Of a DNA stretch of 64,000 bases, positions 28,501 through 37,170 are shown piece by piece. The stretch spans positions 3,131,400 through 3,195,399 of the forward strand of contig NZ_LT827021.1 of the NCBI RefSeq assembly GCF_900169505.1, in the 5' to 3' direction. How positions within the stretch are numbered: the first letter of the stretch is position 1; each line of letters opens with the position of its first letter. A model generated the notes under the pieces. That model searched no databases and was not told where the DNA came from. It worked only from the letters and a program-made list of their open reading frames with translations. A program made the position numbers and the translations under genes. The stretch comes from Arabiibacter massiliensis. Lineage in GTDB: Bacteria; Actinomycetota; Coriobacteriia; Coriobacteriales; Eggerthellaceae.

Positions 28501-31500
28501 GGCGTTGTCGGTGACCTATCGCTACACCGGGGCGGACGGCACCGTCTATAACGCGGCCGATCCGCCTGTGAACGTGGGTGCCTACGACGTGGAGGCGCGG
28601 GTGACCACCGCGAACCCCAACTACCGCTTCCCGGCCAGCGACGGCGGCACCGACCAGGCGTTCATTATGAGGGCGCGGCTCAACATCGTCTACGAGCACA
28701 ACGCCATCACCTTCAAGTTGGAAGGCGGGCAGGTGAACGGCGACGGCGCCCACGTGGTGTGGCCCGACGCGAACCGCTACACCAAGCTGGCGGACAACCA
28801 CGGAGGCGTGCCGGCGCCGGTGAAGCCCGGCTGGGAGCTGGCCGGATGGGAAAGCGGGGGCGCCGTGTACGTGCCGGCGCGCGCCGGCGAGGAGGAGGTG
28901 CGCGACGACCGCGCCTACACGGCGGTGTGGCGTGCGGCCGATGTGGACGTGACGTTCGATGGCAACGGCGGCGCCTTCAGCGGCGGCACGGGCCATCGCA
29001 GCTACGCGCAGCCCTACCTGTCGTCGATCGATTTCGCCAAGATAGCCAAGCCCGCGAAGGCGGGTGCGGTGTTCGGCGGCTGGGCCGAAACGAAGGAGCA
29101 GGCCGACGCGGGCCAGGTGGTGTGGCGTCCCGAAGGCGGGGACGGCCTGGCCGATTCCTTCGCGTTCGACGCGCCCGCCGGCAAGACGTACTGGGCGGTG
29201 TGGAAGGAGGCCCAGTACACGGTGACGCTGTTCTATAACGGCGGCACGGCAAACGGCCAGGTGACGCAGCAGTTCACCATCCCCTACGGCCAAGAGATCG
29301 CCGCGCAGGGCCGCACCATAGCCCAGCCTGTGCTAGATCCGCTGGAGTTCCAGGGCTGGAGCGACGCGAACGCGCCTGCGCTCGACGTTATGTCCACCGA
29401 GCAGCTGGGCCGCCAGCAGGTGACGGGCGATGTCACCTACGTGGCCATCTGGAAGGGCGAATCGGTTGTTACCACATTCAGGGAATTCGACGGCGCGGGG
29501 TCGCAGGCATCCTACACGGTGCCGAAGGTGGACAAGCTTTCCATGCTGCCTATCGCGCATCCGGTGGTCACGTCGCCGGAGGGCAGGAAGTTCAGCGCGT
29601 GGCGCGTGGCGGAAAGCGGCGACCCCAACTTCCCGCGGAATACGCTGTACACCGATGCTCAGCTGTTCGCCAACAAGAAGGTGCTCACGGGCGACGTGGT
29701 GTTTGAGGCCCAGTTCGAGGACGACCCCTACACGGTGTCATTCGAGGTGAACGGCGGCACGCTGGAGACGGGCGACGCCGTGCAGATGGTGGAGCATGGC
29801 GACGTCCCGCGCGCGGTGACGGCGAAGCGGGTGGGCTACACGCTGGAAGGTTGGCTGAACGTGAGCACGGGCCGGGAGGTGGCTCCGCAGGATGTGGCGG
29901 CTACGCCCATCGTGGAGGATACGGTGTATCTGGCGCAGTGGGCCGCGGATATGAAGACAGTGGAGTTCAACGCGAACGGCGGGCTGGGCGGACGCACGCT
30001 GGAGGTGCAAGCGGGCAGCACCGTGGATGTGTCCACGGTATCCGAGCCCCGGCGGCTGGGCTTCAACTTCGTGGGATGGGCCAGCTCCCAGGCGCTGGCC
30101 GATCAACGTATAGCCGATGTGACGGCCAGCGGCAACCCGGTGCTCACGGTGACGGAGAACCGGGTGCTCTGGGCCGTGTGGTCCGATGAGACGCACCGCG
30201 TGACGTTCCAGGATGACGCGGGCGCACCCCTGGCTGCAGGCAACGTGCCCTACGGGCAGCCCATCGCCTCGGTGTTCGGCAGCCCCGTCGACGCGCCCGA
30301 GTGCGAAGGGAAGACGTTTGCGGGGTGGCTGGCGGTGAGCGTCGGCTCCGTGGCACCGCTCGAGTGGAGCGCGGTGTCCGCGCAGATTCCCACGGGCGAT
30401 GCGGTGTTCCGTGCCGCGTATCACACGGTGGAGCATACGCTCGCCTTCGCGATGGGCGCGGGTACGGGCGGGCCCACGGCGCAGACGCGCGCCTGGGGCA
30501 CGTCGTTGGCGCTGGCCGACGTAGCCGCGCCCACGCCGCAGCCGGGCTACCGGTTCACGGGCTGGTTCGACGACGCGGGCGCGGGCGGCATCCGGGTGGA
30601 GTCGTTCGGCTTTAAGGCCGATGCCACGGTGTACGCGCGCTACGAGGCTGTCGACGTGGCGTTCCGAGTGGTGCATTGTACGCCGGCCGATGGCGGCGGG
30701 TGGACGGAGGCGGTAGCGGACACGCTCATGGGGGAGACGGGGGCGACCGCCGCGTTCTCGGAGCATCCGTTCGAGGGCCTTGCGCTCGACCGAACGCTTA
30801 CCACCTATGCGTCGAGCGCGCATCCGAATGCCTCGCCCGACGCGTTGGCCATCGCGGGTGACGGGTCGCTGGAGGTGAGGCTGTACTACCGGCCTGTGCT
30901 CTACGAGGTGCGCTACGGCACCGCCTCTGCGGGCGGCGCGTCGAAGCCCGCCGACGAACCCGCCTTCAACCGGGTGCAGGAAAGCGCGTTCGGCCAGGTG
31001 GTAACCATGCAGCCCGACCTGGCCGCCGATGGCTACACGTTCAGCGGCTGGCTGCCGCAGGGTTCCTACCCGCCCGATTACGACCCGCAGCAGCGCACGT
31101 TCACCATGCCGAGCCGCGCGGTGGAGCTGACCGGCACCTGGACGGCGAAGGGCTACTTTGTGGCGTACGACCTGGCGGGCGGCACGGGAAGCTTCGCGGA
31201 TACGACGGCCTACCGCGTGGGCGACCGCGCGCCGGTAGCGGCGGGCGTTCCCGTGCGGCCGGGCTTCGCGTTCGGCGGCTGGACCGACGAAGGGGGCACG
31301 GTGTACCGCGAAGGCGATAGCGTGCCCATCGGCACAACCGATGTGCGCTTGACGGCCGTGTGGGAAGCCGAAGAGTATCGCCTGGCCTTCGACATGGACG
31401 GGACGCCCTCTTCGCCCGCGCCGCAGCCGATTGTCGGCAAGGCGGGCGATGCAGTGGAGCTTCCCGCCGCGCCGGTGTGGGAGGGTCGCGAGTTTTTGGG

Positions 31501-33841
31501 GTGGAAGAGCGGGGAGAGCGGCGCGGTGCTCGCGGACGGGTCGCCCTATGTTGTGGGCACGCAGGACGAAACGTTTACGGCCCAGTGGCGCGTGCTGGAC
31601 TACCGCGTGGCGTACGACCTGGCCGGGGGCACGGGCGACGTGCGCGACGACGACGTTCACCATGCGGGCGATGCCGTGGCCGTGGCTGCGGGGGAACCGG
31701 CGCGCGAGGGCTACCTGTTTGGCGGATGGGTCTTGGACGACACGCCGGTGAGCACGACGTTTGCCATGCCCGCCCGCGACGTGACGCTCGCGGCCACATG
31801 GCAGGCGCTGGCCGGCACGCTGTGCTTCAACCTGGATGGCGGTCTGGCGGGCGAAGGGGACTTCAGCGACCGGCCGGTGGAAAGCGGCGCTGCGGTGGCG
31901 CTGCCCGCCGAGGCGCCCGTGCGGAAGGCGGCCGTGTTCCTAGGCTGGCAGGACGGGCAGGGCACGCTTTGGCAGCCGGGGGAGGAGTACGCGGTGCCGC
32001 CGCTGGAAGGGGAGGGCGCGCAGGTGGCGTTGACGGCGCAGTGGTCGGTGGCGGATGACTTCGGCGTGGCGTACGACCTGGCTGGTGGCACGGGCGACGC
32101 GCACGACAACGCGCGCTACCGCGCGGGCGAGCAGGTGCCGATTGCCGCTCAGGCTCCCGTGCGCGATGGGTTCGCGTTCGGCGGGTGGCGCAGCTCGGCC
32201 GACAGCGCCGTGTACCAGCCGGGCGACGCGGCCACCATGCCGGCGGCCGACCTGGTGCTTACGGCGGTGTGGAACGAGATAGGCACGTACACGGTGGTGT
32301 TCGGCGGCAACGGCGGCGCCCCGGGTGTGCAGCAGGTGTCGGGCGCTGCGGGGTCGACCCAGGCGTGCCCGGCGGCTCCGGAACGGGAGGGCTACGAGTT
32401 CCTCGGCTGGCTTGCGGGCGATGGGCGGCTGTACGCGGCGGGGCAGGAGTTCGTCATGCCCGAGGGCAACACGGTGGTCACGGCCCAGTGGAAGGGCATC
32501 GACGCCGTGGTGAGCTTCGATGCGGCGGGCGGCGTGCCCGCGCCAGAGGATATCGCCGTGAAGTACGGCGACTACGCGGTGATGCCCGGCGCGCCCGTGC
32601 TGGCGGGCCAGGTGTTCGCTGGCTGGAACGACGGCGAGGGGGTGTACGCGGCTGGGGCGTCGTATCCGGTGCTCGCGGCCACTGTGGAGCTTGTTGCGGT
32701 GTGGGAGCCGGCGGGCTACACCATTGCGTATGACCTGGGCGGCGGCGTGTTCTCGGAAGCGGCGCCCGCGCACTACGCTGCAGGCGGCGAGTTCTTGTTC
32801 CCGGTACCCACGCGCTCGGACAGCACGTTTGAGGGTTGGTTCGTGGACGGAGACGAAGCGCGGCCGAAGGAGGGTATCGCGCCCGACGACACGGGCGACG
32901 TGCGCCTGGTAGCGAAGTGGAGCGTGGGTACGCATGCGCTGTCGGTGCAGGCCCCTGCGTTCGGCGACTTCCAAGAGGGTGCGCGGCCGGAGGCGCAGCC
33001 TCTCGTGGTGGCGAACGAGGGCACGCTGCCTACCGACATCCTGTCGGTGGCGAGTTCTTCGGAGGCGTTCGCGGTGTTCGGCGAGGGGGCCGTGGTGGAT
33101 GCGGGCGACGCGATCGATACCTGGCTCGTGCGGCCTGCGAGCGGCCTTGCCGCAGGTGACTACACGGCCACCATCACCGTGTCGTATCGCGATGTGGACG
33201 GCGCTGTAGCGCAGGCGCAGACCGAGGCCTCGGCGAGCGTGACGCCCGCTCCTGCGTTGGAGCCTGAGCCTGAACCGGAGCCCGAGGCGAAGCCGACGCC
33301 CGCACCCGCGCCCGCGCCGCAGCCGCCGTCGGGCGGCGGCACGGTGACGGAGTACGTGTACCTGTCGAACGGCGCCGTCGCGTCAGACGTGCCCGCCGAT
33401 GCGCCTGACGAAACGCCCGTCCCGGAAGAGCCTGAGGACGTCGAAGAGAATCCCGTGGCGCTTCACGGTGGAAGCCGTACGCTCGCCTTCAAGTTGGCTG
33501 GCGGCACCATGGTGCTCATGGAAGGTGCGGACGGCGCCTTGGGTGTCACGTTCGAGCCCGCCGGCTGGGATTTCCTCGGTCTGCCTCTGGGCGGCTGGGA
33601 ATTCTCGGGCCTTATGGTGGACGGCCAGGTCGCTGAACCCAACGAGAACGGCGTGTACGCGCTGCCCGCCACGGGCGACCACACGCTGGCGGTGACGTTT
33701 GGTCGTACCGGCCTGAATGCGTTTTTGAGCGCCTGGTGGGCTGTAGCCCTGGCATCCGCCACCGCGGGTGCTGCCCTCTACGCCCTTGCCGCCGCCCTCA
33801 TCCGCCGCCGTCGATTGGGAAAAGCGCGCCGCGCGTCCTGA
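25553..33841 (+). CDS. Giant InlB-repeat surface protein
   Basis: The product is about 2762 residues. ATG 25553 follows AGGAAGG; ATG 25538 and an upstream frame opening at 25502 are alternatives. A Sec signal ends near DKAYA. An N-terminal domain of about 300 residues, resembling a pectate-lyase-type solenoid, precedes three types of repeats: two InlB B-repeats (Flg_new, about residues 320-480); four or so MBG-like immunoglobulin modules (about 576-1045, YDGQPKPYL, YNGRPQQAL, YTGSALTPDV, YDGLTHAV); and about seventeen more B-repeats (1046-2460), each with a GW core such as FGGW or FLGW. A Pro/Glu linker, one C-terminal membrane segment and RRRR follow; no LPxTG motif is seen. Such proteins are adhesins or envelope stalks. 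It sits between secY and adk. Confidence 0.88.
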   Translation: MAEIEYADLAQPAVAARHRIAKTFSSLLKRILPFIAALLVACAFAAAAPADKAYAASTTGRWTILYGQSFWAHNSKENVTSLSEVRDFYNSSYPYVRIHAQQTNKDLDAGAVNGNVGWHAPDNTTRAFTNGTGVETTYKSWDGNSSTLHLGKNSTLLVGSNVHIDHYGAHHHAVYCSDTAELYVSGVLYSNGTYALNGAKFGTVIHKSSGGELSGVGGGMNNAIGYLRNSFIFRLRAGSYVSQIGYQDYLMPAYGSFGEFWYDYGSTAVIEAETDSVGYYVPGWTLKPGSTNTYTTTQGADGDYDYIVNAARLTYNVTFYDGNRNVGNATRDYGTDYAYPSARDYGMAKEGYRLAGWTDVRGGTSAKWKVGETYRNLTSTLNATVNRYAVWEPNPSTVRFDGNGAEGGTMADQAFIYDAEQALSPNRFTREGYEFLGWSTSPSAATAQYADAQTVKNLTKVEGATVVLYAVWGQLSYAYNTPPPATANGLEASVAYDPPSPAPFCTTVTMRVTLKGTAAASGVHIVSVSSADLSLAESYTVQTVRGGAVDEARTFTFTVPSHEVGDIHLENRVVVLPDMYSQSFTYDGQPKPYLVPDGIEGVEVERIAYSRLGSSDVPTEEPPVDAGDYEAAITLRLVENGATVPISKPLSVRQRRLAWDAQALSAQSREYDGTTDAAVSGALALDGVIEADATQVDVLNADVSRGQFESAACGTDKPVEVDVSAAGLSGERSNNYLPPSSAPVLRADITGLVPAIVYGDAQAVVYNGRPQQALAANGRPLVTFTDPYATSVVLNGEREANVAYTYYVDAACLQKTTEAQGALGIGTPPAHAGTYYVKATFAPGSGQEQYNALESDAVPFVIRRKAAGLTADWRDPFVGSRGLVYTGSALTPDVRALDGLTELTAGVDFDVEYLGNMNVGTAQARVAFKGNYEGSIPLTFAVNHAVYAADALRGTFPATAEASYDGLTHAVACDPYQLLSIDTALSVTYRYTGADGTVYNAADPPVNVGAYDVEARVTTANPNYRFPASDGGTDQAFIMRARLNIVYEHNAITFKLEGGQVNGDGAHVVWPDANRYTKLADNHGGVPAPVKPGWELAGWESGGAVYVPARAGEEEVRDDRAYTAVWRAADVDVTFDGNGGAFSGGTGHRSYAQPYLSSIDFAKIAKPAKAGAVFGGWAETKEQADAGQVVWRPEGGDGLADSFAFDAPAGKTYWAVWKEAQYTVTLFYNGGTANGQVTQQFTIPYGQEIAAQGRTIAQPVLDPLEFQGWSDANAPALDVMSTEQLGRQQVTGDVTYVAIWKGESVVTTFREFDGAGSQASYTVPKVDKLSMLPIAHPVVTSPEGRKFSAWRVAESGDPNFPRNTLYTDAQLFANKKVLTGDVVFEAQFEDDPYTVSFEVNGGTLETGDAVQMVEHGDVPRAVTAKRVGYTLEGWLNVSTGREVAPQDVAATPIVEDTVYLAQWAADMKTVEFNANGGLGGRTLEVQAGSTVDVSTVSEPRRLGFNFVGWASSQALADQRIADVTASGNPVLTVTENRVLWAVWSDETHRVTFQDDAGAPLAAGNVPYGQPIASVFGSPVDAPECEGKTFAGWLAVSVGSVAPLEWSAVSAQIPTGDAVFRAAYHTVEHTLAFAMGAGTGGPTAQTRAWGTSLALADVAAPTPQPGYRFTGWFDDAGAGGIRVESFGFKADATVYARYEAVDVAFRVVHCTPADGGGWTEAVADTLMGETGATAAFSEHPFEGLALDRTLTTYASSAHPNASPDALAIAGDGSLEVRLYYRPVLYEVRYGTASAGGASKPADEPAFNRVQESAFGQVVTMQPDLAADGYTFSGWLPQGSYPPDYDPQQRTFTMPSRAVELTGTWTAKGYFVAYDLAGGTGSFADTTAYRVGDRAPVAAGVPVRPGFAFGGWTDEGGTVYREGDSVPIGTTDVRLTAVWEAEEYRLAFDMDGTPSSPAPQPIVGKAGDAVELPAAPVWEGREFLGWKSGESGAVLADGSPYVVGTQDETFTAQWRVLDYRVAYDLAGGTGDVRDDDVHHAGDAVAVAAGEPAREGYLFGGWVLDDTPVSTTFAMPARDVTLAATWQALAGTLCFNLDGGLAGEGDFSDRPVESGAAVALPAEAPVRKAAVFLGWQDGQGTLWQPGEEYAVPPLEGEGAQVALTAQWSVADDFGVAYDLAGGTGDAHDNARYRAGEQVPIAAQAPVRDGFAFGGWRSSADSAVYQPGDAATMPAADLVLTAVWNEIGTYTVVFGGNGGAPGVQQVSGAAGSTQACPAAPEREGYEFLGWLAGDGRLYAAGQEFVMPEGNTVVTAQWKGIDAVVSFDAAGGVPAPEDIAVKYGDYAVMPGAPVLAGQVFAGWNDGEGVYAAGASYPVLAATVELVAVWEPAGYTIAYDLGGGVFSEAAPAHYAAGGEFLFPVPTRSDSTFEGWFVDGDEARPKEGIAPDDTGDVRLVAKWSVGTHALSVQAPAFGDFQEGARPEAQPLVVANEGTLPTDILSVASSSEAFAVFGEGAVVDAGDAIDTWLVRPASGLAAGDYTATITVSYRDVDGAVAQAQTEASASVTPAPALEPEPEPEPEAKPTPAPAPAPQPPSGGGTVTEYVYLSNGAVASDVPADAPDETPVPEEPEDVEENPVALHGGSRTLAFKLAGGTMVLMEGADGALGVTFEPAGWDFLGLPLGGWEFSGLMVDGQVAEPNENGVYALPATGDHTLAVTFGRTGLNAFLSAWWAVALASATAGAALYALAAALIRRRRLGKARRAS

Positions 33842-33860
33842 GCGGACGGGCCGTGCATCA

Positions 33861-33974
33861 TGTCTGAGCGGAGGCCGAAGCCGAAGGATCCCCTGCGGTG
33901 CCAACTGGATGTCTTCCTGCTGACGCCGCGCGGGGTCCTTCCACTGCGCTCACTGCGTTTGCTTCGCTCAGACG
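33861..33974. repeat. Inverted pair of diverged TCTGAGCG...GAAGGATC repeats
   Basis: TGTCTGAGCGGAGG ... CCGAAGGATCCC (33861-33893) faces an inverted, diverged copy (33931-33974, reading TCGTCTGAGCGAAG ... GGAAGGACCCC on the minus strand). They belong to the same dispersed repeat as 12133-12176. They lie at the 3' end of the giant surface gene, in the gene-free stretch 33842-34245 that otherwise holds the next element and the adk promoter region. Confidence 0.6.
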
Positions 33975-34005
33975 AAGGGATGCTTCGCATTCTGCATGGA
34001 ATTGA

Positions 34006-34130
34006 CGTTTGTGCGAGCTGTTTGTTTTGGCTAACTTGCATTTCGGCGCATCTTGCGCGCATTGTGCCTGGTCGTAGAAATCGATCGGCCCTTTTCGCGA
34101 GTTAGCCGAAGTAAACAGCTCGCACAAGCG
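34006..34130. repeat. 125-bp long inverted repeat (element D)
   Basis: Arms of 34 bases (34006-34039 and 34097-34130) match at 29 positions; all five differences are transitions, several of which keep G-U pairs in RNA. A smaller dyad (GCACAAG and CTTGTGC, 34122-34142) overlaps its right end. TACAAT at 34204-34209 downstream may be the adk -10. Confidence 0.8.
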
Positions 34131-34245
34131 CAAATCTTGTGCACCGTCTGCCTGTCGGGGCTGTCTTTCTGTTGAAATATGCGCGGGCGGGGCAGGGCTT
34201 TGGTACAATACGCCGCATCGATAGTATGTCGAAAGGAAATCACTC

Positions 34246-34872
34246 ATGAACATCGTGTTGTTGGGGGCGCCGGGCGCGGGCAAGGGCACGCAGGCGGACA
34301 AGCTGGTCGAGGAGTTCGGCACGCCGCACATCTCGACGGGCGACATGCTGCGCGCCGCCGTGAAGGCCGGAACGGAGCTGGGCAAGAAGGCGAAGTCCTA
34401 CATGGACGCGGGCGACCTCGTGCCCGACGGCGTCATCATCGGACTGGTCACCGAGCGCCTCCAGGATCCGGATACGGAGAGGGGCTTCATCCTCGACGGC
34501 TTCCCGCGCACGTCCGCCCAGGCCGTGGCGCTCGACGCGGAGCTCTCGAAGCTCGGCCGCCCGCTCGACGCGGCGCTTCTGATCGACGTCGACTCCGAGG
34601 TCATCGTCAAGCGCCTCACGTCGCGCCGCATGTGCCGCGACTGCGGCTACATCGGCAGCGCCGCCGATGCCGTCTGCCCGAAGTGCGGCGGCGAGATGTA
34701 CCAGCGCGATGACGACAACGAGGCCACAGTGCGCAACCGCCTCGACGTGTACGAGAAGTCCACGGCACCGCTCATCGACTACTATCGCGGCTGCGACCTG
34801 CTCGTCTCCATCGACGGCGACCGCGACCCGAACGTGGTGTACGCCGACGTCAAGCAGGCGCTCGGCCTGTAA
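34246..34872 (+). CDS. adk: Adenylate kinase
   Basis: The 208-residue product has the P-loop GAPGAGKGTQ, HISTGDMLRAAV, the FILDGFPRT motif and a zinc-type LID with CRDC and CPKC. It makes two ADP from ATP and AMP. GAAAGGAAAT precedes the ATG, with TACAAT at 34204-34209 as a probable -10. In most bacteria it follows secY; here it has its own promoter and its own terminator. Confidence 0.97.
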   Translation: MNIVLLGAPGAGKGTQADKLVEEFGTPHISTGDMLRAAVKAGTELGKKAKSYMDAGDLVPDGVIIGLVTERLQDPDTERGFILDGFPRTSAQAVALDAELSKLGRPLDAALLIDVDSEVIVKRLTSRRMCRDCGYIGSAADAVCPKCGGEMYQRDDDNEATVRNRLDVYEKSTAPLIDYYRGCDLLVSIDGDRDPNVVYADVKQALGL

Positions 34873-34905
34873 GAGCAGGGCGCGAACATTTCCTGTGCGT
34901 TGCCG

Positions 34906-34942
34906 AAGGATGGGGCCTGATCTGCCCCATCCTTCCCTTTTT
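34906..34942 (+). terminator. Intrinsic terminator after adk
   Basis: AAGGATGGGGC and GCCCCATCCTT form a perfect 11-bp stem (34906-34916 and 34924-34934) with a 7-base loop, followed by CCCTTTTTCC. Its tail runs into the -10 of the next gene. Confidence 0.92.
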
Positions 34943-34946
34943 CCTC

Positions 34947-34952
34947 TATAAT
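34947..34952 (+). promoter_or_regulatory. -10 element 11 bases before a start codon
   Basis: TATAAT is located so that transcription would begin about 34959, only some five bases before ATG 34964. No ribosome binding site is present. This suggests a nearly leaderless mRNA for the membrane protein, or a different true start. Confidence 0.55.
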
Positions 34953-34963
34953 CCTTAACCACT

Positions 34964-37141
34964 ATGCCAACCGTAAGAAGCAACATAAGCTACGTCTACG
35001 GGCGCTTCATGGCGGCTCATCGGCCTGCGGTGCGGCACTTCGTGAAGAGCGGGATCGTCCTGCTCGTCGTCGCGCTTCTGCTGGAGGCGTTCGTCTTCAA
35101 CATGAACTTCTTCCTGTCGGCGGGCTACAACACCATCAACCTGAACGACAAGCTCACCCTGCAGGAGACGGCCGACGGCCAGTACAAACTCACGGCCGTC
35201 AACCACACGCTCGAGTTCTCCAACCTCAACACCGAGGTGCACAACGTCCGCCTCGACTTCGACCATGAGCAGCCTGCCCAAGAACTCACCGTCAACATCC
35301 ACTTCACCGACGAGGCGCACCACACCTACTTCGACTCCACCGAGTACACGCGCGGCGTGCCCGACGTGAACGTGTCCACGATGTCCGGCCAAAGCGAGTA
35401 CATCAACCTCAACACCGCCGGTTTGGTGGGCAGCCTGCGCATCGACATCGCCGGCGAGGACGTGAGCTATCCCATCAAGCTCAAAAGCGTCACCCTGAAC
35501 GCGCACCATCCGTTCGACTTCAACATGACGCGCTTCGCCGCCACCCTCGGGCTGCTCGCGCTCGTGTTCGCGTTCCGGCCGCGCTCGGCCATCTACCGCA
35601 TCGGCATCGTGGACGAGCCCCGCAAGTCGAAGGCCGCCATCATCGTGGCCGTGGCTATCGAGATGTGCCTGATCAGCTCGTATCTGTTCATGGGATCGAA
35701 CCTGGTGGGCGTGGCGACGAAGGACTACAACAACGGCTCGTGGGACGGCTCGAGCATCGTGAACACCTTCGAGGTGGGCGGCGACAACGCCCAGCAGTAC
35801 GCCGAGCTGGCCAAGGCGATGGCCCACGGGCAGCTCTACCTGGAGGAGGAGCCGCCGCAGTGGCTCCAGGACATGGCCGACCCCTACGACAAGGGCGCGC
35901 GCGACGAGGCGCAGAAGGAGACGGGGGAGGCCTACCTCTTCGACGTGGCCTACCACGACGGGCACTACTACGTGTACTTCGGCGTGGTGCCGGTGCTGCT
36001 ATTCTACCTGCCGTTCTTCCTGCTCACGGGGGCGAACTTCCCCACGGCCATCGGCGTGCTGCTCTCCGTGCTCGCGTTCGTGCTGGGGTGCTCGGCGCTG
36101 CTCGACCGGTTCGCGCGCTACCACTTCAAACGCGTGAGCCTGGGGCTCTACCTGCTTCTGCAGATACCGCTCGTCATGTGCTGCGGGGTGCTCTACCTGC
36201 TGAAGTTCCCCACGTTCTACTCGCTGCCCATCGCGCTCGGGCTCGCGTTCTCGGTGTGGGGGCTGTACTTCTGGATGAAGGGCCGCGCGTCGTCGCGCCC
36301 GGAGAAGTGGTATCTGGCGGGATCGCTCTGCATGGCGCTCGTGGCGGGGTGCCGCCCGCAGCTGCTGGTGCTCTCGCTTCTGGCGTTCCCGCTGTTCTGG
36401 CGGGTCTACATCACGAAGCGCCGCCTGCTCACGCCGCGCGGCGCGCGCGAGTTCGCCTGCCTCGCCGCGCCCTACCTCGTGGTGGCTGCGGGGCTCATGT
36501 GGTACAACAAGGCGCGCTTCGGCTCGGTCACCGACTTCGGGGCCAACTACAACCTCACGGTGAACGACATGACCAAGCGCGGCTGGAACGTCGGCCGCCT
36601 CGCGCCGGCGCTGTTCGCGTACTTCCTCCAGCCGCCGAGCGCCACCGGCGTGTTCCCCTTTCTGCAGGCGGCGCCGTTCGACACCACCTACATGGGGCAG
36701 ACCATCAAGGAGGCCACGTTCGGCGGCATCCTCGCGTGCCTGCCGGTGCTGTGGATCCTCCCGTTCGCCAAGCGCATCCTGAAGCTGCGGTTCAGCCAGC
36801 GCTCCACCCGCACCATCGCCGGCGTCATCATCGTGCTGCTGATCGGCGGCGTGATAGTGGCGCTCGCCGACGCGGAGATGGCGGGCATCCTGCAGCGCTA
36901 CTTCGCCGACTTCAGCTTCATGTTCCTGGCGGCCGTGGTGCTGCTCGCGTTCGTCGTGAACGAGAACCTCGCTCCCGGCTCCACGACGCAGACGCTGCTG
37001 ATGAAGGTGCTGCTCGCGCTGGTGGCCGTCTCGGTGCTGTACAGCGTGCTGCTGTGCTTCGTGCCCGAGACGGGCTGGTACTCCGACGTGTACTCTTGGG
37101 CGTATCAAGACATCCTTGAGACCGCCCAATTCTGGACATAG
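34964..37141 (+). CDS. Polytopic membrane protein, GT-C glycosyltransferase-like
   Basis: The 725-residue protein has one membrane segment near residues 25-45, an extracytoplasmic beta-rich domain (about 48-175) and then about a dozen more segments. A conserved loop near 250-345 contains GDNAQQYAELAKAMAHGQLYL, ADPYDKGARD and YHDGHYYVYFGVVPVLLFYLP, a pattern seen in membrane glycosyltransferase-like proteins of Firmicutes and Actinobacteria. The role may be cell-wall or surface glycan modification; donor and acceptor are unknown. The ATG has no ribosome binding site and lies 11 bases after a TATAAT. Confidence 0.7.
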   Translation: MPTVRSNISYVYGRFMAAHRPAVRHFVKSGIVLLVVALLLEAFVFNMNFFLSAGYNTINLNDKLTLQETADGQYKLTAVNHTLEFSNLNTEVHNVRLDFDHEQPAQELTVNIHFTDEAHHTYFDSTEYTRGVPDVNVSTMSGQSEYINLNTAGLVGSLRIDIAGEDVSYPIKLKSVTLNAHHPFDFNMTRFAATLGLLALVFAFRPRSAIYRIGIVDEPRKSKAAIIVAVAIEMCLISSYLFMGSNLVGVATKDYNNGSWDGSSIVNTFEVGGDNAQQYAELAKAMAHGQLYLEEEPPQWLQDMADPYDKGARDEAQKETGEAYLFDVAYHDGHYYVYFGVVPVLLFYLPFFLLTGANFPTAIGVLLSVLAFVLGCSALLDRFARYHFKRVSLGLYLLLQIPLVMCCGVLYLLKFPTFYSLPIALGLAFSVWGLYFWMKGRASSRPEKWYLAGSLCMALVAGCRPQLLVLSLLAFPLFWRVYITKRRLLTPRGAREFACLAAPYLVVAAGLMWYNKARFGSVTDFGANYNLTVNDMTKRGWNVGRLAPALFAYFLQPPSATGVFPFLQAAPFDTTYMGQTIKEATFGGILACLPVLWILPFAKRILKLRFSQRSTRTIAGVIIVLLIGGVIVALADAEMAGILQRYFADFSFMFLAAVVLLAFVVNENLAPGSTTQTLLMKVLLALVAVSVLYSVLLCFVPETGWYSDVYSWAYQDILETAQFWT

Positions 37142-37170
37142 ACTGTAAGCCGAAAGAGAAGAGAGGTCCC

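Noticed and set aside
25970..33000. Several long minus-strand open frames opposite the giant surface gene
   Set aside because: All are Arg/His-rich shadows without ribosome binding sites or domain features; the plus-strand frame has a signal peptide and repeat domains throughout.
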